The notes under the pieces are model-generated. The model worked only from the letters and a program-made list of their open reading frames with translations. It did not search any database and was not told the origin of the DNA. A stretch of DNA of 5,688 nt, from positions 1 to 5,688 of the forward strand of contig CACZTG010000236.1 in NCBI GenBank assembly GCA_902783995.1, read 5' to 3'. Source of the stretch: an uncultured Ruminococcus sp. (GTDB lineage: Bacteria > Bacillota_A > Clostridia > RUG12999). The translations under genes were made by a program, and so were the position numbers. Below, in pieces: positions 1-5,197 of this stretch; the first letter of the stretch is position 1, and each line of letters opens with the position of its first letter.

Positions 1-169
1 TGAGCCTATGGGCTTTATGGTACTCAAAGAGGGTAATGTGCGTATTGTTCCCATGGTATCGGAGCAAACCACGGTTGAAAAGGTTATCGATATGGTTCCT
101 CCGATGGTTGATAAGCTTAACGGCATTGTAAAATCCTATACCGAAAAAACAGATAAGACTTCCGAGTAA
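1..169 (+). CDS. ytfJ: GerW/YtfJ-family sporulation protein, C-terminal part only
   Basis: The window opens inside a reading frame whose first whole codon is at base 2 and which ends with TAA at 167-169, giving the last 55 residues of a protein. The segment reads EPMGFMVLKEGNVRIVPM, then a helix containing VEKVIDMVPPMVDKLNGIV. This matches the C-terminal part of the YtfJ/GerW family: a hydrophobic strand of the type 'P-x-x-F-x-V', a glycine turn, 'V-R-x-x-P', then an amphipathic helix with repeated 'D-x-V-P-x-x-V-D'. In Bacillus, YtfJ (GerW) is a spore protein needed for normal germination; family members are about 130-150 residues, so roughly the last third is visible. In many Clostridia, ytfJ lies just upstream of a dacB-type carboxypeptidase and an rluB-type synthase, exactly as here, which supports the call. 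The start, promoter and N-terminus are outside the window. Confidence 0.85.
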   Translation, partial: EPMGFMVLKEGNVRIVPMVSEQTTVEKVIDMVPPMVDKLNGIVKSYTEKTDKTSE

Positions 170-188
170 TAAAAAAAGAGTTTTGTAA

Positions 189-203
189 CATAGTATATAT
201 AAT
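189..203 (+). promoter_or_regulatory. Possible promoter -10 region upstream of dacB
   Basis: A perfect TATAAT lies at 198-203, 45 bases before the preferred dacB start. No good -35 box sits 16-18 bases upstream of it (the region reads AAAGAG/AAGAGT), so a housekeeping sigma-A promoter is only partly supported. Overlapping it, CATAGTATA at 189-197 fits the CATANNNTA pattern known for the -10 of mother-cell sporulation sigma factors (sigma-K; similar for sigma-E), with an ATA at 169-171 at about the right distance for sigma-E. The stretch is very AT-rich, so chance matches are likely. This is a candidate only. Confidence 0.3.
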
Positions 204-225
204 GAACGGCGGACGCCTTTCATTA
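200..225 (+). repeat. Imperfect inverted repeat (hairpin) in the ytfJ-dacB gap
   Basis: TAATGAA at 200-206 is the exact reverse complement of TTCATTA at 219-225. After one C/T mismatch (207/218), GGC at 208-210 pairs with GCC at 215-217 around a GGAC loop. The stem is 7 + 3 base pairs, and no T-run follows it (the next bases are ATAGTATT), so it does not look like an intrinsic terminator. It overlaps the TATAAT candidate and would fall in or next to the 5' leader of dacB mRNA. It could be an operator half-site pair, an mRNA-stability hairpin or chance. Confidence 0.4.
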
Positions 226-235
226 ATAGTATTAT

Positions 236-244
236 GGGACGTGA
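236..244 (+). promoter_or_regulatory. Probable ribosome binding site of dacB (supports TTG start at 249)
   Basis: GGGACGTGA resembles the full anti-16S consensus AGGAGGTGA with seven of nine bases identical, and the first G can still wobble-pair. Its end lies 4 bases before the TTG at 249. The in-frame ATG at 234 overlaps this element and has no purine-rich site of its own upstream (CATTAATAGT), which argues for TTG as the start. Confidence 0.5.
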
Positions 245-248
245 TTTT

Positions 249-1352
249 TTGAAAAGTTTTAAAATTTTTTGCTGCATATTTTTGATTTTTACTTTTTTGT
301 GCGGTACGGCAAACGCTATGGAATTGAGCGCCGAAAGCGCTGTTATTATTGACGCCGCTTCCGGCAGGGTTATTGCAGAAAAAAACGCTTATGAAAGGCG
401 CGGTATGGCAAGTACAACAAAAATTATGACAGCCGTAATCGCGCTTGAAAGATGCAGTCCGGACGAAACCGTAACGGTTGACAGGCGTGCCGAAGGCATT
501 GAAGGCTCAAGTCTTTATCTTAAAGCCGGAGACAAAATAAACCTTGAGCATCTTCTTTACGGCATGCTTTTAAAATCGGGAAATGACGCCGCGGCGGCAG
601 TGGCGCTTCATGTGAGTGACAGTATAGAGGATTTTGCGAAGCTTATGACGGAAAAGGCCGTAAGTCTTGGGCTTAAAGATACCGCTTTTAAAAACCCTCA
701 CGGGCTTTACGAGGAGGGACATTATACAACTGCCTATGACCTTGCGCAGATTACGCGTTACGCTTTCACACTTGACGGCTTTGCCGATATGGTGAGCGCC
801 AAAAGCTATGAAATAGATGATGATATTGAAACAAAACTTGTTGTAAACAATAACAAGCTGCTGCGCTTTTATGACGGCGCGGACGGCGTAAAAACAGGCT
901 ATACGCCCGAAACGGGCAGAACACTTGTCGGCTCGGCAACGAGAAACGGTATGAGGGTTATCAGCGTAACTCTTTCCGACCGTAACGACTGGAACGACCA
1001 TATGGCAATGTTTGACTACGCTTTTGAAAATTACGAGCTTAAAAAGCTGTCCGAAAAAGGTCAGGGCTTCGGCTGCGCGCGCGTACGTGGCGGAAAAGAG
1101 CCTGATGTCCCCTGTCTTGCTGAGGAAAACGTTTCCGCCGCCGTAAAAAAGGGCAGTAAAGTAAAAGTAATCTGCAAAACCGACAAAAACCTTCCGGCGC
1201 CTGTAAAAAAGGGGCAAAAGGTCGGCACAGTATCCTTTTATGACGGCAAAGATTTAATCGGCGAAACAAACCTTGTTGCTGCCTGCGCCGCCGAAAAGGC
1301 AAAAAAATTAAATTTTTTCCGGCGGATAATAAGCTTTTTCCGTCATAAATAA
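249..1352 (+). CDS. dacB: D-alanyl-D-alanine carboxypeptidase (DacB/DacF, PBP5-like, peptidase S11)
   Basis: This serine DD-carboxypeptidase removes the terminal D-Ala from peptidoglycan stem pentapeptides outside the membrane. Residue numbers count from the TTG at 249 (367 aa). A signal peptide spans about 1-23 (MKSFK, a hydrophobic core IFCCIFLIFTFLCG, probable cleavage after TANA). All three penicillin-binding motifs are present: S55-T-T-K58 with the acylating serine, S110-G-N112, and K215-T-G217. The PBP5 C-terminal beta domain follows at roughly 265-345. The tail at about 350-367 (KKLNFFRRIISFFRHK) is a basic, aromatic amphipathic helix of the kind that tethers these enzymes to the membrane. 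The length is normal for the family. An in-frame ATG at 234 would add five residues (MGRDF) but lies at the edge of the apparent ribosome binding site, so TTG is preferred. The position behind ytfJ suggests a possible role in sporulation cortex or vegetative wall trimming; sequence alone does not separate DacB from DacF. Confidence 0.95.
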   Translation: MKSFKIFCCIFLIFTFLCGTANAMELSAESAVIIDAASGRVIAEKNAYERRGMASTTKIMTAVIALERCSPDETVTVDRRAEGIEGSSLYLKAGDKINLEHLLYGMLLKSGNDAAAAVALHVSDSIEDFAKLMTEKAVSLGLKDTAFKNPHGLYEEGHYTTAYDLAQITRYAFTLDGFADMVSAKSYEIDDDIETKLVVNNNKLLRFYDGADGVKTGYTPETGRTLVGSATRNGMRVISVTLSDRNDWNDHMAMFDYAFENYELKKLSEKGQGFGCARVRGGKEPDVPCLAEENVSAAVKKGSKVKVICKTDKNLPAPVKKGQKVGTVSFYDGKDLIGETNLVAACAAEKAKKLNFFRRIISFFRHK

Positions 1353-1377
1353 ACACAAAGAAAAAGGTATGAAATAT

Positions 1378-2106
1378 ATGGAACTTATAAGGCTGCAAAA
1401 ATATATTGCCGAAAGCGGTATAACTTCAAGGCGTAAAGCCGAAGAGCTTATACGTGAGGGCAGAGTTAAAGTCGGCGGTGAAATAATCCGCGAAATGGGT
1501 GTTAAAATAAACCCCGACACCGACGAAGTTGAAGTTGACGGACATATTATACGGCAGGAAACAAAAAAATACTACATTATGCTTAACAAACCGGCGGGAT
1601 ACATAACCACAACCTCAGACGATTTTAACCGTCCGACGGTTATGGAGCTGACAGAGGACGTCCATGCGAGGATATACCCGGTAGGAAGGCTTGATTATGA
1701 CACGCAGGGGCTTCTGCTTCTTTCAAACGACGGTGATTTTGCAAACGCAATAATGCACCCGAAAGGAAATCTTAAAAAAACATATATTGCAAGCGTCAAA
1801 GGGCTTATTACGGTATCCGCAATAAAACGTCTCCGCTCCGGCATTGATATAGGCGATTATATCACAAAACCTGCCGAGGTTGAGCTGATAAGCGGTACGG
1901 AACGTGAATCTTCCGTAAAAATTATAATCGGCGAAGGCAAAAAAAGGCAGGTGCGGCGTATGCTTGACGCGGTAGGCTTCCCCGTGCTGCGGCTTAAACG
2001 GGTTGCAATAGGCGGAGTTACTCTCGGCAATCTGCCTGAAGGAAAATGGAGGCACTTAAAGCCTTCCGAAATTGAATTACTTACAAGGCAAAGGAAAGGA
2101 AAATAA
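1378..2106 (+). CDS. rluB: rRNA pseudouridine synthase, RsuA/RluB family
   Basis: This enzyme converts a specific uridine in ribosomal RNA to pseudouridine in the cytoplasm. Numbering is from the ATG at 1378 (242 aa). Residues about 4-60 form an S4 RNA-binding domain (IRLQKYIAESGITSRRKAEELI...GRVKVGG). The catalytic domain starts near KYYIMLNKPAGYITT and carries G103-R-L-D106 followed by YDTQGLLLLSNDGD, where the Asp is the invariant catalytic residue, and then EGKKRQVRRM at about 186-195, diagnostic of the RsuA/RluB/RluE/RluF branch. The length fits Firmicutes RluB, whose usual target is the 23S rRNA peptidyl-transferase region; a 16S (RsuA-like) target cannot be excluded. An ATG at 1369 is in frame, but the GG of AAAAAGGT (1361-1368) lies only one base before it and ten before 1378, so 1378 is preferred. 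It follows dacB by 25 bases and ends one base before the next gene, so it is probably co-transcribed. Confidence 0.93.
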   Translation: MELIRLQKYIAESGITSRRKAEELIREGRVKVGGEIIREMGVKINPDTDEVEVDGHIIRQETKKYYIMLNKPAGYITTTSDDFNRPTVMELTEDVHARIYPVGRLDYDTQGLLLLSNDGDFANAIMHPKGNLKKTYIASVKGLITVSAIKRLRSGIDIGDYITKPAEVELISGTERESSVKIIIGEGKKRQVRRMLDAVGFPVLRLKRVAIGGVTLGNLPEGKWRHLKPSEIELLTRQRKGK

Positions 2107-2107
2107 A

Positions 2108-2482
2108 ATGTTCAGTATAAAAATGGCAACTCCCGAACAAATCCCCGAAGCGGAGCTTTATCTCGATAAAAAAATCAAAGGACTTTGCATGCTTCTTTAC
2201 GAGCAGAGCTTAACAGGAGCGGTTGAGTTTAATATTGTTCCGGGCGGCGCTTATATTGAAGCGCTTAAAACCGACAAAGAGGAAATGCAGTATGTTACGC
2301 TCGCAAGCGCTCTGAATTTTCTTGATCTTAACGGTATTCACGACGTATATATAAACCTTGACGAATATAAAGATTTATGTAAAAAAATGAAGTTTATCCC
2401 CTGCGAGGACGGGCCGATACCCCAAAAAAACGGGTATCTCGCAAAAGTGGATTTAAGAGGATATTTTACAAGTGAAAAATAA
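2108..2482 (+). CDS. Uncharacterised 124-residue protein, possibly a truncated GNAT-like fold
   Basis: I do not recognise this as a named family. The ATG at 2108 is preceded by AAGGA (2096-2100) at 7 bases and sits one base after the rluB stop, so it is a real, translationally close gene; an upstream ATG at 2072 inside rluB is unlikely. There is no signal peptide or membrane segment, and the protein is acidic overall with a basic N-terminal patch (KKIKG). The order after residue 40 (strand GAYIEAL, long helix EEMQYVTLASALNFLDLNGI, strand HDVYIN, short helix DEYKDLCKKMKF, final strand GYLAKVDLRGYF) resembles the second half of a GNAT acetyltransferase, including the 'helix-G-strand then ...lGF' ending. 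The acetyl-CoA pyrophosphate loop (R/Q-x-x-G-x-G/A) is not seen, so catalytic activity is doubtful. Cysteines occur at LC27, LC93 and PC102. It sits between rluB and ireB, suggesting shared transcription, not a known function. Confidence 0.75.
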   Translation: MFSIKMATPEQIPEAELYLDKKIKGLCMLLYEQSLTGAVEFNIVPGGAYIEALKTDKEEMQYVTLASALNFLDLNGIHDVYINLDEYKDLCKKMKFIPCEDGPIPQKNGYLAKVDLRGYFTSEK

Positions 2483-2488
2483 AAATTT

Positions 2489-2495
2489 AAGGAGG
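2489..2495 (+). promoter_or_regulatory. Strong ribosome binding site of ireB
   Basis: AAGGAGG, a perfect Shine-Dalgarno core, lies 8 bases before the ATG at 2504. It is the best-matching site in the window, suggesting that this small regulator is translated efficiently compared with its neighbours. Confidence 0.75.
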
Positions 2496-2503
2496 ATATT
2501 ACT

Positions 2504-2755
2504 ATGGCAACACAGGACACTTTTATTTTTAACGGAGACAGAAACAAAGCGGAAATTATTAAAGGCATAGTTGAAAAAGTATATGCGGCGCTTAAAGAAA
2601 AGGGATATAACCCTGTCAATCAGATTGTAGGTTATATTATTTCGGGCGACCCGACATATATAACAAGCCATGACGGCGCAAGAGCGCTTATTGCGCAAAT
2701 TCAGCGAGATGATTTGCTTGAGGAAATTGTAAAAAATTATCTTAATCAGTTTTAA
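2504..2755 (+). CDS. ireB: IreB/ReoM family regulatory phosphoprotein (UPF0297)
   Basis: This 83-residue cytosolic protein contains the family signature EKGYNPVNQIVGYIISGDPTY at about 32-52, followed by H56, AR60 and RDDLLEEIVKNYL at 68-80; the length is typical. In Enterococcus (IreB) and Listeria (ReoM), the homologue is phosphorylated on N-terminal threonine by a PASTA-domain Ser/Thr kinase. ReoM in its unphosphorylated state promotes ClpCP degradation of MurA, tying wall synthesis to kinase signalling. Here Thr6, in D-T-F-I-F, aligns without gaps to the Thr7 position I recall in ReoM/YrzL (K/Q-T-M-x-F), and Thr3 is a second candidate. The position equivalent to the first arginine of ReoM 'PRHKDAR' is Ser55, and the 'IRRLERD' segment reads IAQIQRD. 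In most Firmicutes the gene lies with ruvX; here it precedes murD. No kinase or phosphatase gene is in view. Confidence 0.93.
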   Translation: MATQDTFIFNGDRNKAEIIKGIVEKVYAALKEKGYNPVNQIVGYIISGDPTYITSHDGARALIAQIQRDDLLEEIVKNYLNQF

Positions 2756-2761
2756 TTTTCC

Positions 2762-2768
2762 GGGGAGG
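2762..2768 (+). promoter_or_regulatory. Ribosome binding site that fixes the TTG start of murD
   Basis: GGGGAGG lies 8 bases before the TTG at 2777. No in-frame ATG occurs until the methionine at codon 25, which is inside the N-terminal Rossmann fold, so the TTG start is well supported. Confidence 0.75.
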
Positions 2769-2776
2769 CACATACC

Positions 2777-4126
2777 TTGAATTTTGAGGAATATAAAAAT
2801 TATATAAAAGGCAAAAAAGTAGGCGTTATAGGGCTCGGAAGGAGCAATATGCCGCTTATATCCCTTCTCCTTTCCTGCGGCGCTTCGGTTACGGCGTGCG
2901 ACAAACGTGAGGATACAAACGAAAATTTTGAAAAACTTAAAGCGGAAGGCGTAACGCTTAAGCTCGGTGAAAGCTACCTTGAAGGTTTGGATTCCGAAAT
3001 CGTTTTTCACAGTCCCGGCGTGCGCCCCGATTTGCCGCAGCTTGAAGCTTTAAGAAAAAACGGCGCGAAAATAACTTCCGAAATGGATTTGTTTTTTGAG
3101 CTTTGCCCTTGTGATATTTTCGGCATTACGGGCAGCGACGGCAAAACCACCACCACCACACTTATTTACAAAATGCTTCAAAAAGCGGGATATACCTGCC
3201 ATCTCGGCGGCAATATTGGAAGACCTTTAATCGGCGATATTGAAAAAATAAAGCCCGAAGATAAGGTTGTCGTTGAGCTTTCGAGCTTTCAGCTTTTTGA
3301 TATGACTCACAGTCCGAAAACCGCTGTAATCACAAACATCACCCCGAATCATCTTGACTGGCATAAAGACTATGACGAGTATATTTCGTCAAAGAAAAAC
3401 ATCATGCGCTTTCAGAAGCCGGGCGACAGATTTATTGTAAACCTTGATAATGATATTACCCGCCGCATAGGCGATGAAACTTCCGCCGAAAAGCTTGGTT
3501 TTTCCATTGACGGCGCAGCGGATATAAGCCTTAAAAACGGCATTATATGCGTAAAGGGTGAGAAATTTCTTGACAGCGCGCTTATAAAAATTGTCGGCAA
3601 ACACAATGTTTACAACTATATGACCGCCATTGCCGCAACTCTCGGCTATGTCAGCCGTGACGACGTTAAATATGTCGCGGAAAATTTCGGAGGCGTTGAA
3701 CACCGCATCGAGCTTATCAGGACGCTTGACGGAGTTAAATACTATAACAGCTCGATAGATTCAAGCCCCAACAGAACAAAAAATACCCTTTCCGTATTCG
3801 GCAAAAACGTTGTACTGATTGCGGGCGGAAAAGATAAAGGCATACCCTATGACGAAGTCGGAGCGCCGATATGCGAGCATGTCAAAACGCTTATTTTAAT
3901 CGGCAAAACCTCGGATAAAATAGAAGAAGCCGTAAAAAACTGCGGTGAAAAAAATATTCCGCGGATATTCCGCGCCGATACATACGAAAACGCGGTTAAG
4001 CTGGCGCGTGAAAACGCCGAAAGCGGCGACGTCGTTGTTCTTTCGCCTGCAAGCACAAGCTTTGATATGTTTAACAATTTTGAAGAAAGAGGAAATTTAT
4101 TTAAAAAGCTTGTCAGCGAGTTATAA
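2777..4126 (+). CDS. murD: UDP-N-acetylmuramoyl-L-alanine--D-glutamate ligase MurD
   Basis: MurD adds D-glutamate to UDP-MurNAc-L-Ala with ATP in the cytoplasm, the second stem-peptide step of peptidoglycan synthesis. The 449 residues show the full three-domain Mur ligase. The N-terminal Rossmann domain has KKVGVIGLGRSN at 13-24. The ATP-binding P-loop is GITGSDGKTTTT at 116-127 with Lys123. Further on come ELSSFQL at 167-173, NITPNHLDWH at 187-196, and Y202-I-S-S-K206, where the lysine matches the one carbamylated in E. coli MurD. The C-terminal domain starts near GGVEHRIE at 305-312 and ends with LSPASTSFDMFNNFEERG at 422-439. The loop usually written 'ND-SKATN' in well-studied MurDs reads NSSIDSSPNRT here (324-334), lacking the lysine; related 'N-D-S-I-x-S-S-P-T-R-T' forms occur in other clostridial MurDs, so this looks like a lineage variant, not decay. 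It starts 21 bases after ireB and is followed by an M42 gene 21 bases later. MurC and MurF are not in the window. Confidence 0.96.
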   Translation: MNFEEYKNYIKGKKVGVIGLGRSNMPLISLLLSCGASVTACDKREDTNENFEKLKAEGVTLKLGESYLEGLDSEIVFHSPGVRPDLPQLEALRKNGAKITSEMDLFFELCPCDIFGITGSDGKTTTTTLIYKMLQKAGYTCHLGGNIGRPLIGDIEKIKPEDKVVVELSSFQLFDMTHSPKTAVITNITPNHLDWHKDYDEYISSKKNIMRFQKPGDRFIVNLDNDITRRIGDETSAEKLGFSIDGAADISLKNGIICVKGEKFLDSALIKIVGKHNVYNYMTAIAATLGYVSRDDVKYVAENFGGVEHRIELIRTLDGVKYYNSSIDSSPNRTKNTLSVFGKNVVLIAGGKDKGIPYDEVGAPICEHVKTLILIGKTSDKIEEAVKNCGEKNIPRIFRADTYENAVKLARENAESGDVVVLSPASTSFDMFNNFEERGNLFKKLVSEL

Positions 4127-4134
4127 TTTTTTAT

Positions 4135-4140
4135 GGAGGT
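4135..4140 (+). promoter_or_regulatory. Ribosome binding site that fixes the TTG start of the first M42 gene
   Basis: GGAGGT lies 7 bases before the TTG at 4148. The only upstream in-frame ATG (4133-4135) shares its G with this site and has only TAATTTTTT before it, so it is unlikely to be the start. Confidence 0.75.
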
Positions 4141-4147
4141 CGATATT

Positions 4148-5197
4148 TTGGAGCTTATAGAAAAGCTGCTTAATATAAACAGTGTATCAGGCTTTGAAAA
4201 GTCTGCAAACAATGAACTTAAAAATATTGTCAGGGATATTCTCGGAAATGTAAATGAAGACGCCTGCGGTAACCTTACAGGTATAATCCCCTGCGGAAAA
4301 AACAATGCGCCAACGGTTATGCTGACGGCGCATTATGATATTATCGGGCTGATATCGAAAGGAATTCATGAAAACGGCTTTGTCTCTTTTGCTCCGACAG
4401 GCGGTATTGACAGCCGCCTTTTGCCCGGAGCTGAAGTTGTGATTCACGGCAAAACAAAGGATTTTTACGGTATAATAGGCTTACGGCCTCCTCATATACT
4501 TACGGCGGAAGAAATGAAAAAAACCGAAAGCATTGAAAAGCTCCTTATCGATACCGGAGTAAACAATGACGAGCTTGAAAAAGAAGTACCTTTCGGTTCA
4601 CCCATATCTTTTAGAAATACGGTACGGTATTTCGGAGGCTGCGTATCCGCGAGCGGCCTTGATGATAAACTCGGCTGCTATGCGGTTTTAAGCGCCGCGA
4701 AGCGTCTTAAAAATATGCCGTTAAACTCAAATATATGCGTGGCGCTTACCGTTTCCGAAGAAACGGGAAGGTCGGGAGGCAAAACCGCCGCTTACAACAT
4801 AAATCCCGATATGGCGTTGGTTATTGACGCGACTTTCGCAAAAACTCCCGAATGTGAAGGGCGCACCGAAAATGAAACCGGCGGCGGTCCTGTTATATGC
4901 AAAGGTCCGAGCCTTAACCGTTTTTATACGGACAAGCTCATAAAAACAGCCGGAAGCCTTAACCTTCCGTTTCAGATTGAGGTTGAGGGCGGCGACAACG
5001 GCACCGACGCTTTTGTGATTGAAACGGTAAAAAGCGGCGTGCCCTGCGCGCTTGTTTCTTTTCCGCTTAAATATATGCACAGTCCTGTTGAAACCGCGTC
5101 TTTTGAGGATACCGAAAAGCTTATAACCTTAATTACGGAGTTTTCCGCGAATTTTGAAAGGAGAGATTTTTTACATTATGTTAAAAAAACTGACTGA
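4148..5197 (+). CDS. M42-family metallopeptidase (first, more diverged paralogue)
   Basis: This is a predicted cytosolic di-metal aminopeptidase of the family that includes the TET/FrvX/YsdC/CelM-type enzymes, which trim short peptides. Numbering is from TTG 4148 (349 aa, normal length). The metal-site residues all appear in order: A-H62-Y-D64, L-D172-D173, S-E204-E205 (general base and ligand), V-I-D227, and Y-M-H311-S-P-V-E. GGIDSRLLPG at about 85-94 belongs to the PDZ-like insertion that in this family supports oligomerisation. Departures from the common sequence are AHYDIIG where AHMDEVG/AHMDEIG is usual and TVSEETGRSGG where 'QEEVGxRG' is usual, so substrate preference may differ. The call at 4133 (ATG) would add MEVDI and is rejected because that ATG overlaps the ribosome binding site. 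It follows murD by 21 bases and overlaps the next gene by 20. Old annotations of this family as endoglucanases are not supported. Confidence 0.92.
   Translation: MELIEKLLNINSVSGFEKSANNELKNIVRDILGNVNEDACGNLTGIIPCGKNNAPTVMLTAHYDIIGLISKGIHENGFVSFAPTGGIDSRLLPGAEVVIHGKTKDFYGIIGLRPPHILTAEEMKKTESIEKLLIDTGVNNDELEKEVPFGSPISFRNTVRYFGGCVSASGLDDKLGCYAVLSAAKRLKNMPLNSNICVALTVSEETGRSGGKTAAYNINPDMALVIDATFAKTPECEGRTENETGGGPVICKGPSLNRFYTDKLIKTAGSLNLPFQIEVEGGDNGTDAFVIETVKSGVPCALVSFPLKYMHSPVETASFEDTEKLITLITEFSANFERRDFLHYVKKTD

Noticed and set aside
200..225. Intrinsic terminator for ytfJ
   Set aside because: The stem is mostly A/T with only three G/C pairs at the top and no T-run follows, so it is kept only as an inverted repeat.
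570..1217. Long minus-strand open frame opposite dacB
   Set aside because: It lies wholly opposite a gene with all catalytic motifs, its translation shows no recognisable domain, and it has no cluster context.
1353..1377. Terminator or promoter between dacB and rluB
   Set aside because: Only 25 bases with no inverted repeat and no T-run; it holds just the purine-rich ribosome binding site.
2072..2107. Upstream ATG extension of the GNAT-like gene
   Set aside because: It would overlap the end of rluB by 35 bases, while the ATG at 2108 has a well-spaced AAGGA site.
2453..3010. 185-codon minus-strand open frame across ireB and the start of murD
   Set aside because: Low-complexity, Phe/Ile/Lys-rich translation typical of the reverse complement of AT-rich coding DNA; it covers two well-recognised genes.
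3945..4160. 71-codon plus-strand frame across the end of murD
   Set aside because: It is out of frame within the conserved C-terminal MurD domain; no family features and no ribosome binding site of note.
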